Shown piece after piece: positions 1-7,497 of a DNA stretch of 64,000 bases. A program made the position numbers and the translations under genes. The stretch lies in the NCBI RefSeq assembly GCF_003967015.1, contig NZ_AP017560.1, positions 3,842,048 to 3,906,047 of the forward strand. The letters run 5' to 3'. Position 1 is the stretch's first letter. Every line of letters starts with the position of its first letter. Source of the DNA: Pseudanabaena sp. ABRG5-3 (GTDB lineage: Bacteria > Cyanobacteriota > Cyanobacteriia > Pseudanabaenales > Pseudanabaenaceae). The notes under the pieces were generated by a model that was given only the letters and a program-made list of their open reading frames with translations, did no database searches and was not told where the DNA came from.

Positions 1-1
1 T

Positions 2-1165
2 GCGGAGGAGGGGCAGAATCAGGGATTTCTGTTGCGGGGTCAGGCGTTGGAGGAGGCGGAGGTTTGGGCGCGGGGGAAGAGGCTGAGTGATATTGATGAG
101 CAGTTTTTACTGGAAAGTCAAGAGTTTGAAAAAAACGAGAGAAATCGTGAGCTAGAATCTGAGCGATTAGCACGAGAAACTCTTGAAGAAGCGAACTGTA
201 TTCTTGCAGAAGCTAGCAAAAAAGCAGAGTTGTCACTTACTAAAGCACAAAAAAGATTACAGCACTTTGTCAAGGAAGAAATACAAGCAAAAAATCGCCT
301 ATCAATGGCAGAAAAGTTAACACGACAGATGCAATTAGCTGGAATTAGTTTAGGAGTAATAGCTGGAGTAATTGTAATAGGTGTATTGGCATGGTCTAGC
401 AATACACGTAAAGAAACATTAAGGTTGATCGAGAAAGAAAAACAGCAAGAAATAGAAAAAGCAAAACAGATTGCAGAGAAAGAAACACATGCAGCTCAGG
501 AAACAAAACAGGCGGCTGAGCAAGAGCTAAATAAAATCAAAAAAGAAATAGATAAGAGAAACTATGAAATAAAAGAGTTGAATAAATCTTACGATAACAA
601 AATAGAAGATTTAAAAAAGGAAACAAATAAGAGTATACAATCCGTGACAAATAATGCTAATAAAACTATTGAGGAAAAGGATGCAACATTAAAGAGAAAA
701 AATGTTGAGTATAGCTCTACAAGAGCACGTGAATTGATTGTTAACGGTGTAATTGCTGCTCAAAAGGGCAAAATTCAAGAAGCACTTAAGTATTTTAGTG
801 AATCCCAACAATATGATCAAAATGTAAAAATATCCTCCGAACAATGGTATCAGCTATGCTGGAATGGAAATGTTTTTAAGGTTAGCAAAGCCGTAGCATT
901 TGCTTGTGAAAAAGCTGTTGAAGAAGCTTATAAAGATAATACTTCCGAAGACAATATAGCCCTCTATCATGATAGCCGTGGAGTGTCAAGGGCAGTTTCA
1001 GGCAACCATGAAGGTGCAATTGAAGACTTTGAAAAATATATAGCAAGGTATAGAAAAAGGAGTGTTACCTTGACAGATCAGCGAAAAGAATGGATTAAAT
1101 CTTTACGCAAACAAATTAATCCATTTACAGAACAAGAGTTAGAAAATTTAAGATATGGAGAATGA
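2..1165 (+). CDS. C-terminal part of an nSTAND-type ATPase/repeat protein (5' truncated by window)
   Basis: The reading frame is open from base 2, so the gene begins outside the window. The first visible residues (LLRGQALEEAEVWARG, then LSDIDEQFLLESQE) match the conserved linker that follows the P-loop and winged-helix part of cyanobacterial nSTAND1 proteins, just before their repeat domain. One hydrophobic segment follows (about residues 105-122 counted from base 32), then a long Lys/Glu-rich coiled coil (about 130-235) and a short TPR-like end (about 240-375). The sensor here is therefore a membrane-anchored coiled coil plus TPR-like repeats instead of the usual WD40 array. STAND proteins are oligomerising switch ATPases, often in defence or signalling. 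The ATPase domain itself is not visible, so the family call is an inference from the linker. Confidence 0.7.
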   Translation, partial: AEEGQNQGFLLRGQALEEAEVWARGKRLSDIDEQFLLESQEFEKNERNRELESERLARETLEEANCILAEASKKAELSLTKAQKRLQHFVKEEIQAKNRLSMAEKLTRQMQLAGISLGVIAGVIVIGVLAWSSNTRKETLRLIEKEKQQEIEKAKQIAEKETHAAQETKQAAEQELNKIKKEIDKRNYEIKELNKSYDNKIEDLKKETNKSIQSVTNNANKTIEEKDATLKRKNVEYSSTRARELIVNGVIAAQKGKIQEALKYFSESQQYDQNVKISSEQWYQLCWNGNVFKVSKAVAFACEKAVEEAYKDNTSEDNIALYHDSRGVSRAVSGNHEGAIEDFEKYIARYRKRSVTLTDQRKEWIKSLRKQINPFTEQELENLRYGE

Positions 1166-1333
1166 GCAACTAATTATGGCTTGCTGAGAAAGTAGAAAAA
1201 AAGAACTACCAAAACATAAACGCAAAAATCAGCATGAGCCAGCAAATCATTCTAAAGGTAAAAGGTAAAAATTAGGATTAAACTAGACAACAGTAATGAC
1301 AGTCAAAATATTTACGTTATGGAGGTTTGCACT

Positions 1334-1642
1334 ATGCTCGACACGCCAACCCAATATATGCACATCCAACTTCAATGCAACGTACCCATCATTGCAGGTA
1401 CGACCATGAAAGTCGTCGAGCTAGTCACCTCCCACCTCACCTATGGCTGGAGTCCCGAAGAACTACATTTTCAATATCCCCATATCGCCCTCAGCAAAAT
1501 TTATTCCGCCCTCGCCTACTACTGGGATCACAAACAAGAAATTGATACCGATATCCAGCGCCGCCTCGACTATGCCGAACAATTGCGCCTAAATGCCCCC
1601 ATCTCACCATTGCAAGCCAAACTTCAAGCAACACCTCATTAA
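1334..1642 (+). CDS. DUF433 antitoxin-like protein
   Basis: A 102-residue protein with the DUF433 core (PIIAGTT..KVVELV, GWSPEEL, then a helix ending ALAYYWDHKQEI), a small helix-turn-helix-like fold usually acting as the antitoxin and operon repressor of DUF5615 toxins. I start it at the ATG at 1334 because GGAGG lies 8 bases upstream (1321-1325); an in-frame ATG at 1319 overlaps that ribosome site and is less likely. The partner toxin starts 4 bases after the stop codon, the expected arrangement for a toxin-antitoxin pair. Confidence 0.82.
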   Translation: MLDTPTQYMHIQLQCNVPIIAGTTMKVVELVTSHLTYGWSPEELHFQYPHIALSKIYSALAYYWDHKQEIDTDIQRRLDYAEQLRLNAPISPLQAKLQATPH

Positions 1643-1646
1643 GGCT

Positions 1647-1994
1647 ATGGCGATCGCACTATACATGGATGAAAACGTACCGCGCCAAATTTTACTTGGA
1701 TTGCGTCTGAGAGGAGTAGATGTACTCTCCGTTCAAGAAGAGCAGAGATCGGGCGATCCAGACCCTCAAGTTTTGGCAAGAGCCAATAAGTTACAAAGAG
1801 TTTTATTCACCAGAGATGATGATTTTTTAGCGATCGCCAATCAGCTTCTGCAAGAAGAGACTAACTTCATCGGCATCATTTACGCCGCACAACAGATGGC
1901 AAGCATAGGAGTTTGCGTAAGGGATTTGGAACTTATTGCCAAAGTAAGCGATTTGGAAGATTTTGCCAATCATATTCAGTACCTACCGCTATAA
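1647..1994 (+). CDS. DUF5615 PIN-like toxin
   Basis: A 115-residue PIN-like (Mut7-C type) protein. The acidic residues of the family are visible: LYMDENVP near the start and LFTRDDDFL in the middle. Proteins of this family are predicted ribonuclease toxins paired with DUF433 antitoxins. The start is the ATG at 1647, just downstream of the DUF433 stop codon; upstream in-frame codons overlap the antitoxin. Full length for the family, no damage seen. Confidence 0.82.
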   Translation: MAIALYMDENVPRQILLGLRLRGVDVLSVQEEQRSGDPDPQVLARANKLQRVLFTRDDDFLAIANQLLQEETNFIGIIYAAQQMASIGVCVRDLELIAKVSDLEDFANHIQYLPL

Positions 1995-2241
1995 AAATTT
2001 CATAGCGAAGGGTTGCTAGTTGCTGTACGACTATATCGTCAATAGCGCGATCGCCAGTGATGAGGACAGACAGGCTTGTGGCATCGCTCCAAGGCAAAAG
2101 TAAAAAGGTAAAAGGGAAAAATCTGTAGGTTTTTTGCATTTGCGCCACCATTCCCCAACACCCCACATAAACCTCCATTCGCAAATGCAGAACCCTCTTC
2201 GCCTTCACCGATCGCTTGTCCCTGCGTTGTCAGGTATTGGA

Positions 2242-2302
2242 GCATAGCATTCCCAAATCAAGGGAACCTGAAAATTTAGAAATTGTCGCGGGAATGCTAT
2301 GC
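2242..2302. repeat. Intergenic inverted repeat (13-bp arms)
   Basis: GCATAGCATTCCC (2242-2254) and its exact reverse complement (2290-2302) enclose 35 bases. It sits in a 373-base stretch (1995-2367) in which I see no convincing gene. The rest of that stretch is low-complexity A/G-rich sequence around 2095-2125 and two overlapping minus-strand reading frames without recognisable content. It resembles a small non-autonomous repeat. Confidence 0.6.
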
Positions 2303-2367
2303 CCCTACGAATGTTTACAATATTTACAGCACGAATATCTCATCAATTCAATAATTACAATGATGGG

Positions 2368-2604
2368 TTAATTAAATTCAGCACTCTCGATCAACTTAAC
2401 AATAAATTCTTGCTTCTCTTCTACAGTAAAATATTTAATAAATTTTTTGCGATTTAAAACCTGATTAAGTTCTAATAACGTTGCTTCTGAATATAAAATC
2501 ACCCCCATCTCTTCTACCTTTTTAATCACCCAAAAAGGAGCAGAATTTTTGACAAGCAAAGCACTCACTAAAATATTATTGTCTAAAACAAAATGTCTAT
2601 TCAT
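2368..2604 (-). pseudogene. PIN-domain toxin, truncated
   Basis: The visible part (about 78 residues) begins with the PIN motif RHFVLDNNILVSALL and continues through the second acidic helix (TLLELNQVL), as in COG1569-type VapC toxins. Such proteins are normally about 135-145 residues. This frame stops after LIESAEFN, so the C-terminal half with the remaining acidic residues is missing. It is probably inactive. The start lies among three ATG codons that overlap the antitoxin stop; 2604 gives the family-like N-terminus MNRHFVLD. Confidence 0.65.
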
Positions 2605-2821
2605 CATCATCTTCAAGAATCGATTGTAATATTTCTGGAGTTAATCCCCTCTTCTCTGCTTTATCAGCAATCTCCTCCATTACATCACTAAGAGTCTTTC
2701 TAGCCAAGTCAGGCTGAAAAAACAACTTAATCATCATGCCTAATTTTTGTTGCTTATTAAATTCCGCTTCTCGATAAGCCTGAGCCACTTCATTATCAAC
2801 ATTAATAGTAATTGCTTCCAT
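2597..2821 (-). CDS. Antitoxin of the truncated PIN toxin
   Basis: A 74-residue protein with an N-terminal strand (ITINVDNEVAQAYREA) and the C-terminal signature RGLTPEILQSILEDDDE that recurs in cyanobacterial antitoxins next to COG1569 PIN toxins. AGGAG lies 6 bases upstream of the ATG at 2821; a GTG at 2824 is the alternative. Its 3' end overlaps the start of the toxin fragment by 8 bases. With the toxin truncated, this antitoxin appears to have outlived its partner. Confidence 0.7.
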   Translation of the reverse strand: MEAITINVDNEVAQAYREAEFNKQQKLGMMIKLFFQPDLARKTLSDVMEEIADKAEKRGLTPEILQSILEDDDE

Positions 2822-2898
2822 CACAAACTCCTAAACTTGAAATAAAATACAATTGACTTCATTATACTCAAACCAGAGCAAATTATCAGGAGTAACTC

Positions 2899-2988
2899 AT
2901 TGCAACCTTAACCATTCGTCTACCAGATGACAAACACCTCAGACTAGGGCTAAACCTACTTGATAAATTGGATTATCTAACTGATTAA
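2899..2988 (+). pseudogene. Remnant of a ribbon-helix-helix antitoxin, start codon lost
   Basis: A short frame reads ATLTIRLPDDKHLRLG, the typical N-terminus of a VapB/RHH antitoxin, then runs to a stop after about 30 codons. A good ribosome site (AGGAG, 2888-2892) is followed at the right distance by ATT (2899-2901) where ATG would be expected. I read this as a start codon lost by one substitution plus loss of the rest of the gene. It is too short for certainty. Confidence 0.45.
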
Positions 2989-3018
2989 GAATAAGTAAAG
3001 CCATTAGAGAACATTAAA

Positions 3019-3084
3019 ATGATTACTTTAGAAACAGCGATCGCCAAAATCAAACAACTACCAATAGAATCGCAAGCATCGTAA
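3019..3084 (+). pseudogene. Stub of a DUF2281-like antitoxin gene
   Basis: A 21-codon frame, MITLETAIAKIKQLPIESQA, resembles the N-terminal helix of cyanobacterial VapB-like DUF2281 antitoxins, which normally continue for about 70 residues. Here it ends at a TAA at 3082. Together with the stub at 2899-2988 it suggests a decayed toxin-antitoxin cluster. Weak evidence because of its length. Confidence 0.35.
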
Positions 3085-3150
3085 CGAGACGATTCCTGTG
3101 ATGATGCCCAAATTATAAAGTGGCTTTTTTGTAGTAAGCTAGGACTATAT

Positions 3151-3345
3151 GAAAGGGAGTAGCTACTGACGACTAATTGTTGATGCTCGATAAACTAGAG
3201 CTTAATTAGTTAACAGTCAGTCCACTTGAGTCAACATACTGTCTTAACCGACTGGTTCAAGTGACAAGTTTTATTTAGAGATATCTAAAAGCTTGGCAGC
3301 GAGACTTTCACTGAGTTCACACCTGATGTGAGCTTGGTGAGGTCT
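3151..3345 (+). promoter_or_regulatory. yybP-ykoY manganese riboswitch (aptamer plus expression hairpin)
   Basis: The 5' signature AAAGGGAGTAGC (from 3152) and the 3' signature GCGAGACTTT (about 3299-3308) bracket two stems: ACTGAC plus ACTAATT (3165-3178) pairing with 3204-3221, and CACTTGA (3223-3229) with TCAAGTG (3257-3263), the latter enclosing the conserved GTCAACATACTG (3230-3241). These are hallmarks of the Mn2+-binding yybP-ykoY class. The closing strand (from 3302) can instead form a long hairpin with 3327-3345 (AGACTT with AGGTCT, CACTGA with TTGGTG, GTTCACA with TGTGAGC), a likely ligand-controlled switch. The downstream gene is a manganese exporter, which fits. Confidence 0.85.
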
Positions 3346-3402
3346 TTGCCTATCTCTTCAAGCTCGCTCAGGAATTTTCAAAACCTGAAGGAGTTTGCCA
3401 GA

Positions 3403-4065
3403 GTGCTAACCGCTTTTACAGCAAGTTTATTATTAATTACGATCTCAGAATTGGGCGATAAGACCTTTTTTATCGCTGTGATTTTGGCAATGCGTCACCC
3501 TCACCGCACAGTATTTTCATCGGTGTTGGCTGCCCTTGCTTTGATGACAGTGCTGTCAGTCTTATTGGGACAAGCCGTTGCTTTATTACCCAAAATCTAT
3601 ACCCACTATGGGGCGATCGCTTTATTCCTGATCTTTGGTATCAAGTTAATTTACGATGCGTCTAAAATGCCCGCAAAATCGGAGGAGGCAGTAGTTCATG
3701 AAGCAGAAGAAACTGTAGATACTCAAGATTCCCCCAATTCCATATCCAAATTACCAATTGTCGGCAAATTTTTGAGTAGCATTGCATCGCGCTATCCTTG
3801 GCTAGGAGTATGGACTCAAGCCTTTGTAATGACCTTTGTAGCGGAATGGGGCGATCGCACCCAAATTAGCACGATCGCTTTAGCGGCCGCCTATAATCCT
3901 GTTTTTGTGACCCTCGGCGCGATTTTAGGTCATGGCATTTGCACAGCGATCGCCGTAATTGGTGGTCGATTAATTGCGGGCAGAATTTCCGAACGAGTGA
4001 TTACTGCGATCGGTGGAGTTTTATTTATCATTTTTGGTATAACTACCTATTTTCAAGGAGTCTAG
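3403..4065 (+). CDS. mnx: Mn2+ exporter of the TMEM165/GDT1 (UPF0016) family
   Basis: A 220-residue membrane protein with the two family motifs E-x-G-D-(K/R)-T: ELGDKT (residues 16-21) and EWGDRT (about 148-153), each inside a hydrophobic helix and separated by an acidic loop. Cyanobacterial members (Mnx) export Mn2+ from the cytoplasm to the thylakoid lumen or periplasm and prevent Mn overload. I place the start at the GTG at 3403: AAGGAG lies 9 bases upstream and VLTAFTASLLL is the family N-terminus. The longer frame from the GTG at 3328 runs through the riboswitch hairpin and is unlikely. UCUUCA near 3353-3358 could pair with UGAAGG and partly mask the ribosome site (inference). Confidence 0.88.
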   Translation: MLTAFTASLLLITISELGDKTFFIAVILAMRHPHRTVFSSVLAALALMTVLSVLLGQAVALLPKIYTHYGAIALFLIFGIKLIYDASKMPAKSEEAVVHEAEETVDTQDSPNSISKLPIVGKFLSSIASRYPWLGVWTQAFVMTFVAEWGDRTQISTIALAAAYNPVFVTLGAILGHGICTAIAVIGGRLIAGRISERVITAIGGVLFIIFGITTYFQGV

Positions 4066-4141
4066 CCTTGAGACAGTGGAATGGGGAACTTTATGTTCCT
4101 CTCTATCTTGTCAGTTGCAATATAACAACGAAAGAGATAGC

Positions 4142-4215
4142 TAGGACACATCAAAACCCAAAAGATGAGTTGCGGCGCGAAGCGCCGCAACTCATCTTTT
4201 GGGTTTTATGTCCTA
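4142..4215. repeat. Long palindrome, family A
   Basis: Perfect 26-bp arms (4153-4178 and 4182-4207) around a 3-base loop, with outer complementary flanks TAGGACA and TGTCCTA. The same element, with inner bases changed on both arms in a matching way, occurs at 62719-62793. It may also end mnx transcription. Confidence 0.85.
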
Positions 4216-4290
4216 AGCAAGGCTTTCATTGCTATAACTATCAGAATTATGCTTAAAGTAGTTAGATATCTTAAGTGGGTTTGATCAGGT

Positions 4291-5088
4291 TTGAAAAAGC
4301 GTTTAGATGTTTTATTGGTTGACCTAGAGCTTGCCCCATCACGCGAGCAGGCTCAAAAGTTTATCCGTGCTGGTTGGGTGCAGGTCAATCAACAGGTGAT
4401 TGATAAAGTAGGCACTGAAGTTAAAGAAGATGCAGTGATTTTGGTGAAGCAGCAATCGCCTTTTGTGTCTCGTGGTGGTGAGAAGCTCGCAGGAGCCTTG
4501 TCTAAGTTTGGCATGGACTTACGCGATCGCACTTGCTTTGATGGTGGCATCTCGACGGGTGGATTTACGGACTGTATGCTGAAGCAGGGCGCAGTAAAGG
4601 TTTACGGGATTGATGTCGGCTATGGTCAGGTCGCTTGGGAAATCCGTAGTGATGAGAGGGTAATATTGCGCGAGCGGACTAATTTGCGGCATCTCACCCC
4701 AGAAGATTTGTATAGTGATGGTGATATCGTTCCTGACTTTGCCGTTTTGGATTTGTCGTTTATTTCGCTGACAAAAATTTTGCCTGCGTTATGGAATTTG
4801 CTGCGATCGCCCCGTGAGACTTTACTGCTCGTCAAACCCCAATTTGAGGCAGGTAAAGGACAAGTGGGCAAAAACGGGATTGTGCGCGAACCCAAAATTA
4901 GGGCAGAAGCGATCGCCAATGTTTTAACCACTGCTCAAGGTTTAGGATGGCAATTTCAAGGGTTAACTCCTTCTCCGATCCAAGGTCGCACTGGCAATTA
5001 TGAATATTGGCTCTGGCTCAGTGAGCAAGCTTCAGAAATACCTACACCTAGTTTTGATGAGATTCTCAAGATTACGACCTGCGTATAA
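4291..5088 (+). CDS. tlyA: TlyA family rRNA (cytidine-2'-O)-methyltransferase
   Basis: A 265-residue protein with an N-terminal S4 RNA-binding domain (about residues 2-62, RLDVLLVDLELAPSREQAQ) and a FtsJ-like methyltransferase domain with the SAM-binding loop DGGISTGGFTDC (84-95) and LDLSFISLTKILP. TlyA enzymes 2'-O-methylate cytidines of 16S and/or 23S rRNA; old names call them hemolysins. The start is a TTG at 4291 giving the family-typical MKKRLDVLL; an in-frame TGA lies just upstream, so no earlier start exists. The ribosome site is weak. The gene converges on dgkA with no spacer between the stop codons. Confidence 0.88.
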   Translation: MKKRLDVLLVDLELAPSREQAQKFIRAGWVQVNQQVIDKVGTEVKEDAVILVKQQSPFVSRGGEKLAGALSKFGMDLRDRTCFDGGISTGGFTDCMLKQGAVKVYGIDVGYGQVAWEIRSDERVILRERTNLRHLTPEDLYSDGDIVPDFAVLDLSFISLTKILPALWNLLRSPRETLLLVKPQFEAGKGQVGKNGIVREPKIRAEAIANVLTTAQGLGWQFQGLTPSPIQGRTGNYEYWLWLSEQASEIPTPSFDEILKITTCV

Positions 5089-5463
5089 CTAGTTTTTATA
5101 TAGTTGCCAAAGATGATAGGACTCAAGGATAAGTGCTGCTGCCCATGCAAAGATACTGACACCAGCGGCGGCGGCAGCAATATCCTTAATAATACCGATG
5201 TGAATATCTTCTTTGGGTTGCACAAAGTCGCACAAAATCTCGATCGCGCTATTAAATAGCTCTGAAACTAACATCATTCCTGTTGCTAGCAAAATCAACG
5301 TAACATCAACCCATTGCTGAAGAATAAACGACAGGATAAAGACAGGAACTGATAAAACAAGTTTGTATGCAACACTAAAATCAGATACGGCAAAATGAAG
5401 CCCTGAAAATATAACTTTTAACTTTCTGATTGGATCGTAGTTTGATTTAGTGGGCTTAGACAT
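5089..5463 (-). CDS. dgkA: Diacylglycerol kinase, prokaryotic DgkA type
   Basis: A 124-residue small membrane kinase with three hydrophobic segments and the active-site signature (E-L-F-N-S-A-I-E, then KDIAAAAA). Bacterial DgkA recycles diacylglycerol, and some members act on undecaprenol. The length is normal. Its stop codon abuts that of tlyA, so the two genes are transcribed towards each other. Confidence 0.88.
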   Translation of the reverse strand: MSKPTKSNYDPIRKLKVIFSGLHFAVSDFSVAYKLVLSVPVFILSFILQQWVDVTLILLATGMMLVSELFNSAIEILCDFVQPKEDIHIGIIKDIAAAAAGVSIFAWAAALILESYHLWQLYKN

Positions 5464-5512
5464 AAATACATAGATAAGTGAACTAGAAAGCTACACCAGT
5501 CTTTAATGGGAT

Positions 5513-6319
5513 TTACAGTTGTGTTGGTATCGGGAAAGTTGCGCCCTGTGAATAGACATCAAAATGCTGTTTAAAGTATTCCCATGAAGTCATTTCTGTG
5601 CCTTCAGTTTTTTTAGATGGAGCATCTTTAAACATGGGAATTCGAGTTTCGATTTCCTGCTTGAGAATGGCAGGAAGTTCATGAAAATCCTTGACCTTTT
5701 TGCCATTAGCACTATAGATCAAATTTCCAGCTCTTTGTCCCATTTTCATCCAAGGTAGCCAAGGACCTACACGATTCCAAGAGAGAGTTAACTTAGAAAC
5801 AGTGGTAGTACTGGGATCTTCGAGATCAGCAGTGGGAACCGCAAGCTTAAATAATTCCACAGCACTATACATAGGGCGATCGCAATATTCGACAAACTTA
5901 GGATCGTCAGCGAGGGGATTGGGATAGTGAGCAAAGAGATCGAAAATAAAAGTCGTGGTATCGCCATCAACTTCGGCGGGAATATTGTGGCGAAACGTTC
6001 CTTGAATTGGACTATTCGCTACATGCACTACAGGCAACATCTCACCAGTCCAAGGATTTTGCCAATGGCGCATCATCTCGCCAGTTTCAGGATCGAGATA
6101 GAGCAACACTTCACGGGAGGTAAAGTCCCAGACCCCATCGCCTTGATCAATGCAACGTCCTACACTCATCCCGACAATTTTGAAGAGCTTGCGCTTTGGC
6201 TCATCGGGCATAAAGGAATAGAGATAACCACTCCAAGCCAAAAATGACGCTGTACCATCAGTTGTACATCTGGTTTTAGCAAACTGCGTAGGCGAAAATT
6301 CTCTCGTTTCTGCAAACAT
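5513..6319 (-). CDS. DUF1838 family protein
   Basis: A 268-residue soluble protein matching the DUF1838 pattern: DGTASFLAWSGYLYSFMPDEPKRKLFKIVGMSVGR-like N-terminus, a central repeated beta region (LLYLDPETGEMM, WQNPWTG) and a Trp-rich C-terminus (PWLPWMKMGQRAG). The function of the family is unknown. No signal peptide is seen. It is in the same orientation as the polysaccharide locus but separated by 74 bases and may be independent. Confidence 0.75.
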   Translation of the reverse strand: MFAETREFSPTQFAKTRCTTDGTASFLAWSGYLYSFMPDEPKRKLFKIVGMSVGRCIDQGDGVWDFTSREVLLYLDPETGEMMRHWQNPWTGEMLPVVHVANSPIQGTFRHNIPAEVDGDTTTFIFDLFAHYPNPLADDPKFVEYCDRPMYSAVELFKLAVPTADLEDPSTTTVSKLTLSWNRVGPWLPWMKMGQRAGNLIYSANGKKVKDFHELPAILKQEIETRIPMFKDAPSKKTEGTEMTSWEYFKQHFDVYSQGATFPIPTQL

Positions 6320-6393
6320 TGATTTTCTCGCTATTTAGGTGTTGATTGCTTATATTTAGTCCTAGTGTACAAAACTTATGGCGAATAACCTAC

Positions 6394-7413
6394 CTATCTT
6401 TTATTTTTGGCGATCGCTTTACTTTGGCTCTTACCTGCGAGTTTGATCGCAAAGCTTTCAATGCTGTTGTATAGACTGCGCGGCAGTATCCAGATGAAAT
6501 AAGCCGCAAAAATCGTTAGTAGCGATCGCTGTGGCTCGTAAATCAAAATTTTCCAATTGCTCTTTAAAGCCCGATTAATTAACTGCACAGCAGATTTCCC
6601 ATCCTTATTGCGAATTGCTCGACGGCAAAGATAGCGCAATTGGTAAGCACGGGCTAAGGATTCCCACTGTGCCATGAACTCAGGAGCATAGGCACGAGTT
6701 TTCGCGATCACCTTTTCCCAAGAATCCAATTGCTTCATCATGTTTGCCGACAACCCACCTGAATTAACCCGATAGAGGGTGAGGGCATCGGCAATACCTT
6801 CGAGCTGCCATTTTGTAGTTAGGACAATACGAAGCCAACATTCAATATCTTCGGACTGGCGGAAGCGATCGTCAAAGTAGAATTTCTCTGCTGTACCGTA
6901 ATAATCTGCCGTAAACTCGATATCTTGAAATACGGCTTTGCGGATCACGGGAACTGAACCATTGCTAATCGGATTGCGACAAAGAACTAGTTCGGGCGTA
7001 ATATCTTTGAGTTTGGGAACTTGGTAATTGCCAAGCGGTTGACTGTCATCATCAATAAATTCGGAGCAGCAGAAACTCACACCTACCGATGGATTAGAAT
7101 CTAGGTGTTGAACATGTTTTTCGAGCTTTTGCGATCGCCAAACATCATCGGAATCCAAAAAAGCCAAATATTCACCTTGAGCATGGCGAATACCTGTATT
7201 TCTTGCACCTGCTAAACCTCGATTTTTTTGATGAATTATGCGAATGCGCGGATCGGCAATTCCTTGACAGATGGCAATACTTCCATCCTTTGATTCGTCA
7301 TCAATGATGATTAGTTCAAAGTCGGTAAAGGTTTGTGCTAAAACTGAGTCAATAGTTTCAGCAATATACTTCTCAACGTTATAGACAGGAACAATCACAG
7401 AAACTTTAGGCAT
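6394..7413 (-). CDS. Family 2 glycosyltransferase
   Basis: A GT-A fold glycosyltransferase: VSVIVPVYNVEKYI at the N-terminus, the nucleotide-binding ELIIIDDESKDGS, and the metal-binding DXD-type FLDSDDVW near residue 90. It transfers an activated sugar to the growing repeat unit on the cytoplasmic face of the membrane. The start is the ATG at 7413 because AGGAG lies 6 bases upstream; the TTG at 7419 is less likely. It is the last gene of the polysaccharide locus and a paralogue of its neighbour at 7498-8433. The acceptor sugar cannot be predicted. Confidence 0.85.
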   Translation of the reverse strand: MPKVSVIVPVYNVEKYIAETIDSVLAQTFTDFELIIIDDESKDGSIAICQGIADPRIRIIHQKNRGLAGARNTGIRHAQGEYLAFLDSDDVWRSQKLEKHVQHLDSNPSVGVSFCCSEFIDDDSQPLGNYQVPKLKDITPELVLCRNPISNGSVPVIRKAVFQDIEFTADYYGTAEKFYFDDRFRQSEDIECWLRIVLTTKWQLEGIADALTLYRVNSGGLSANMMKQLDSWEKVIAKTRAYAPEFMAQWESLARAYQLRYLCRRAIRNKDGKSAVQLINRALKSNWKILIYEPQRSLLTIFAAYFIWILPRSLYNSIESFAIKLAGKSQSKAIAKNKR

Positions 7414-7443
7414 ATTCAACTCCTGAGAAATAAATAGGGTAAG

Positions 7444-7490
7444 AATAAATTTTTGAAAGCGAGGCTTTGCCGCAATTTCAAAAATTTATT
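7444..7490. repeat. Palindrome between the two GT2 genes
   Basis: AATAAATTTTTGAAA (7444-7458) is matched by its exact reverse complement (7476-7490), with a 17-base spacer holding GCGAGGC/GCCGC pieces. It fills most of the gap between two co-oriented genes of one locus, so it could attenuate the last gene. Confidence 0.6.
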
Positions 7491-7497
7491 TTTTAAT

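Noticed and set aside
1933-2208. Minus-strand frame of 91 codons opposite the end of the DUF5615 gene
   Set aside because: It overlaps a real gene in antisense, runs through low-complexity A/G sequence and shows no recognisable motif.
3328-3402. GTG at 3328 as the start of mnx
   Set aside because: It lies in the 3' arm of the riboswitch hairpin, lacks a ribosome site, and the added 25 residues are not family-like.
3939-4256. 105-codon frame overlapping the 3' end of mnx
   Set aside because: Out-of-frame shadow of mnx that continues through the family A palindrome.
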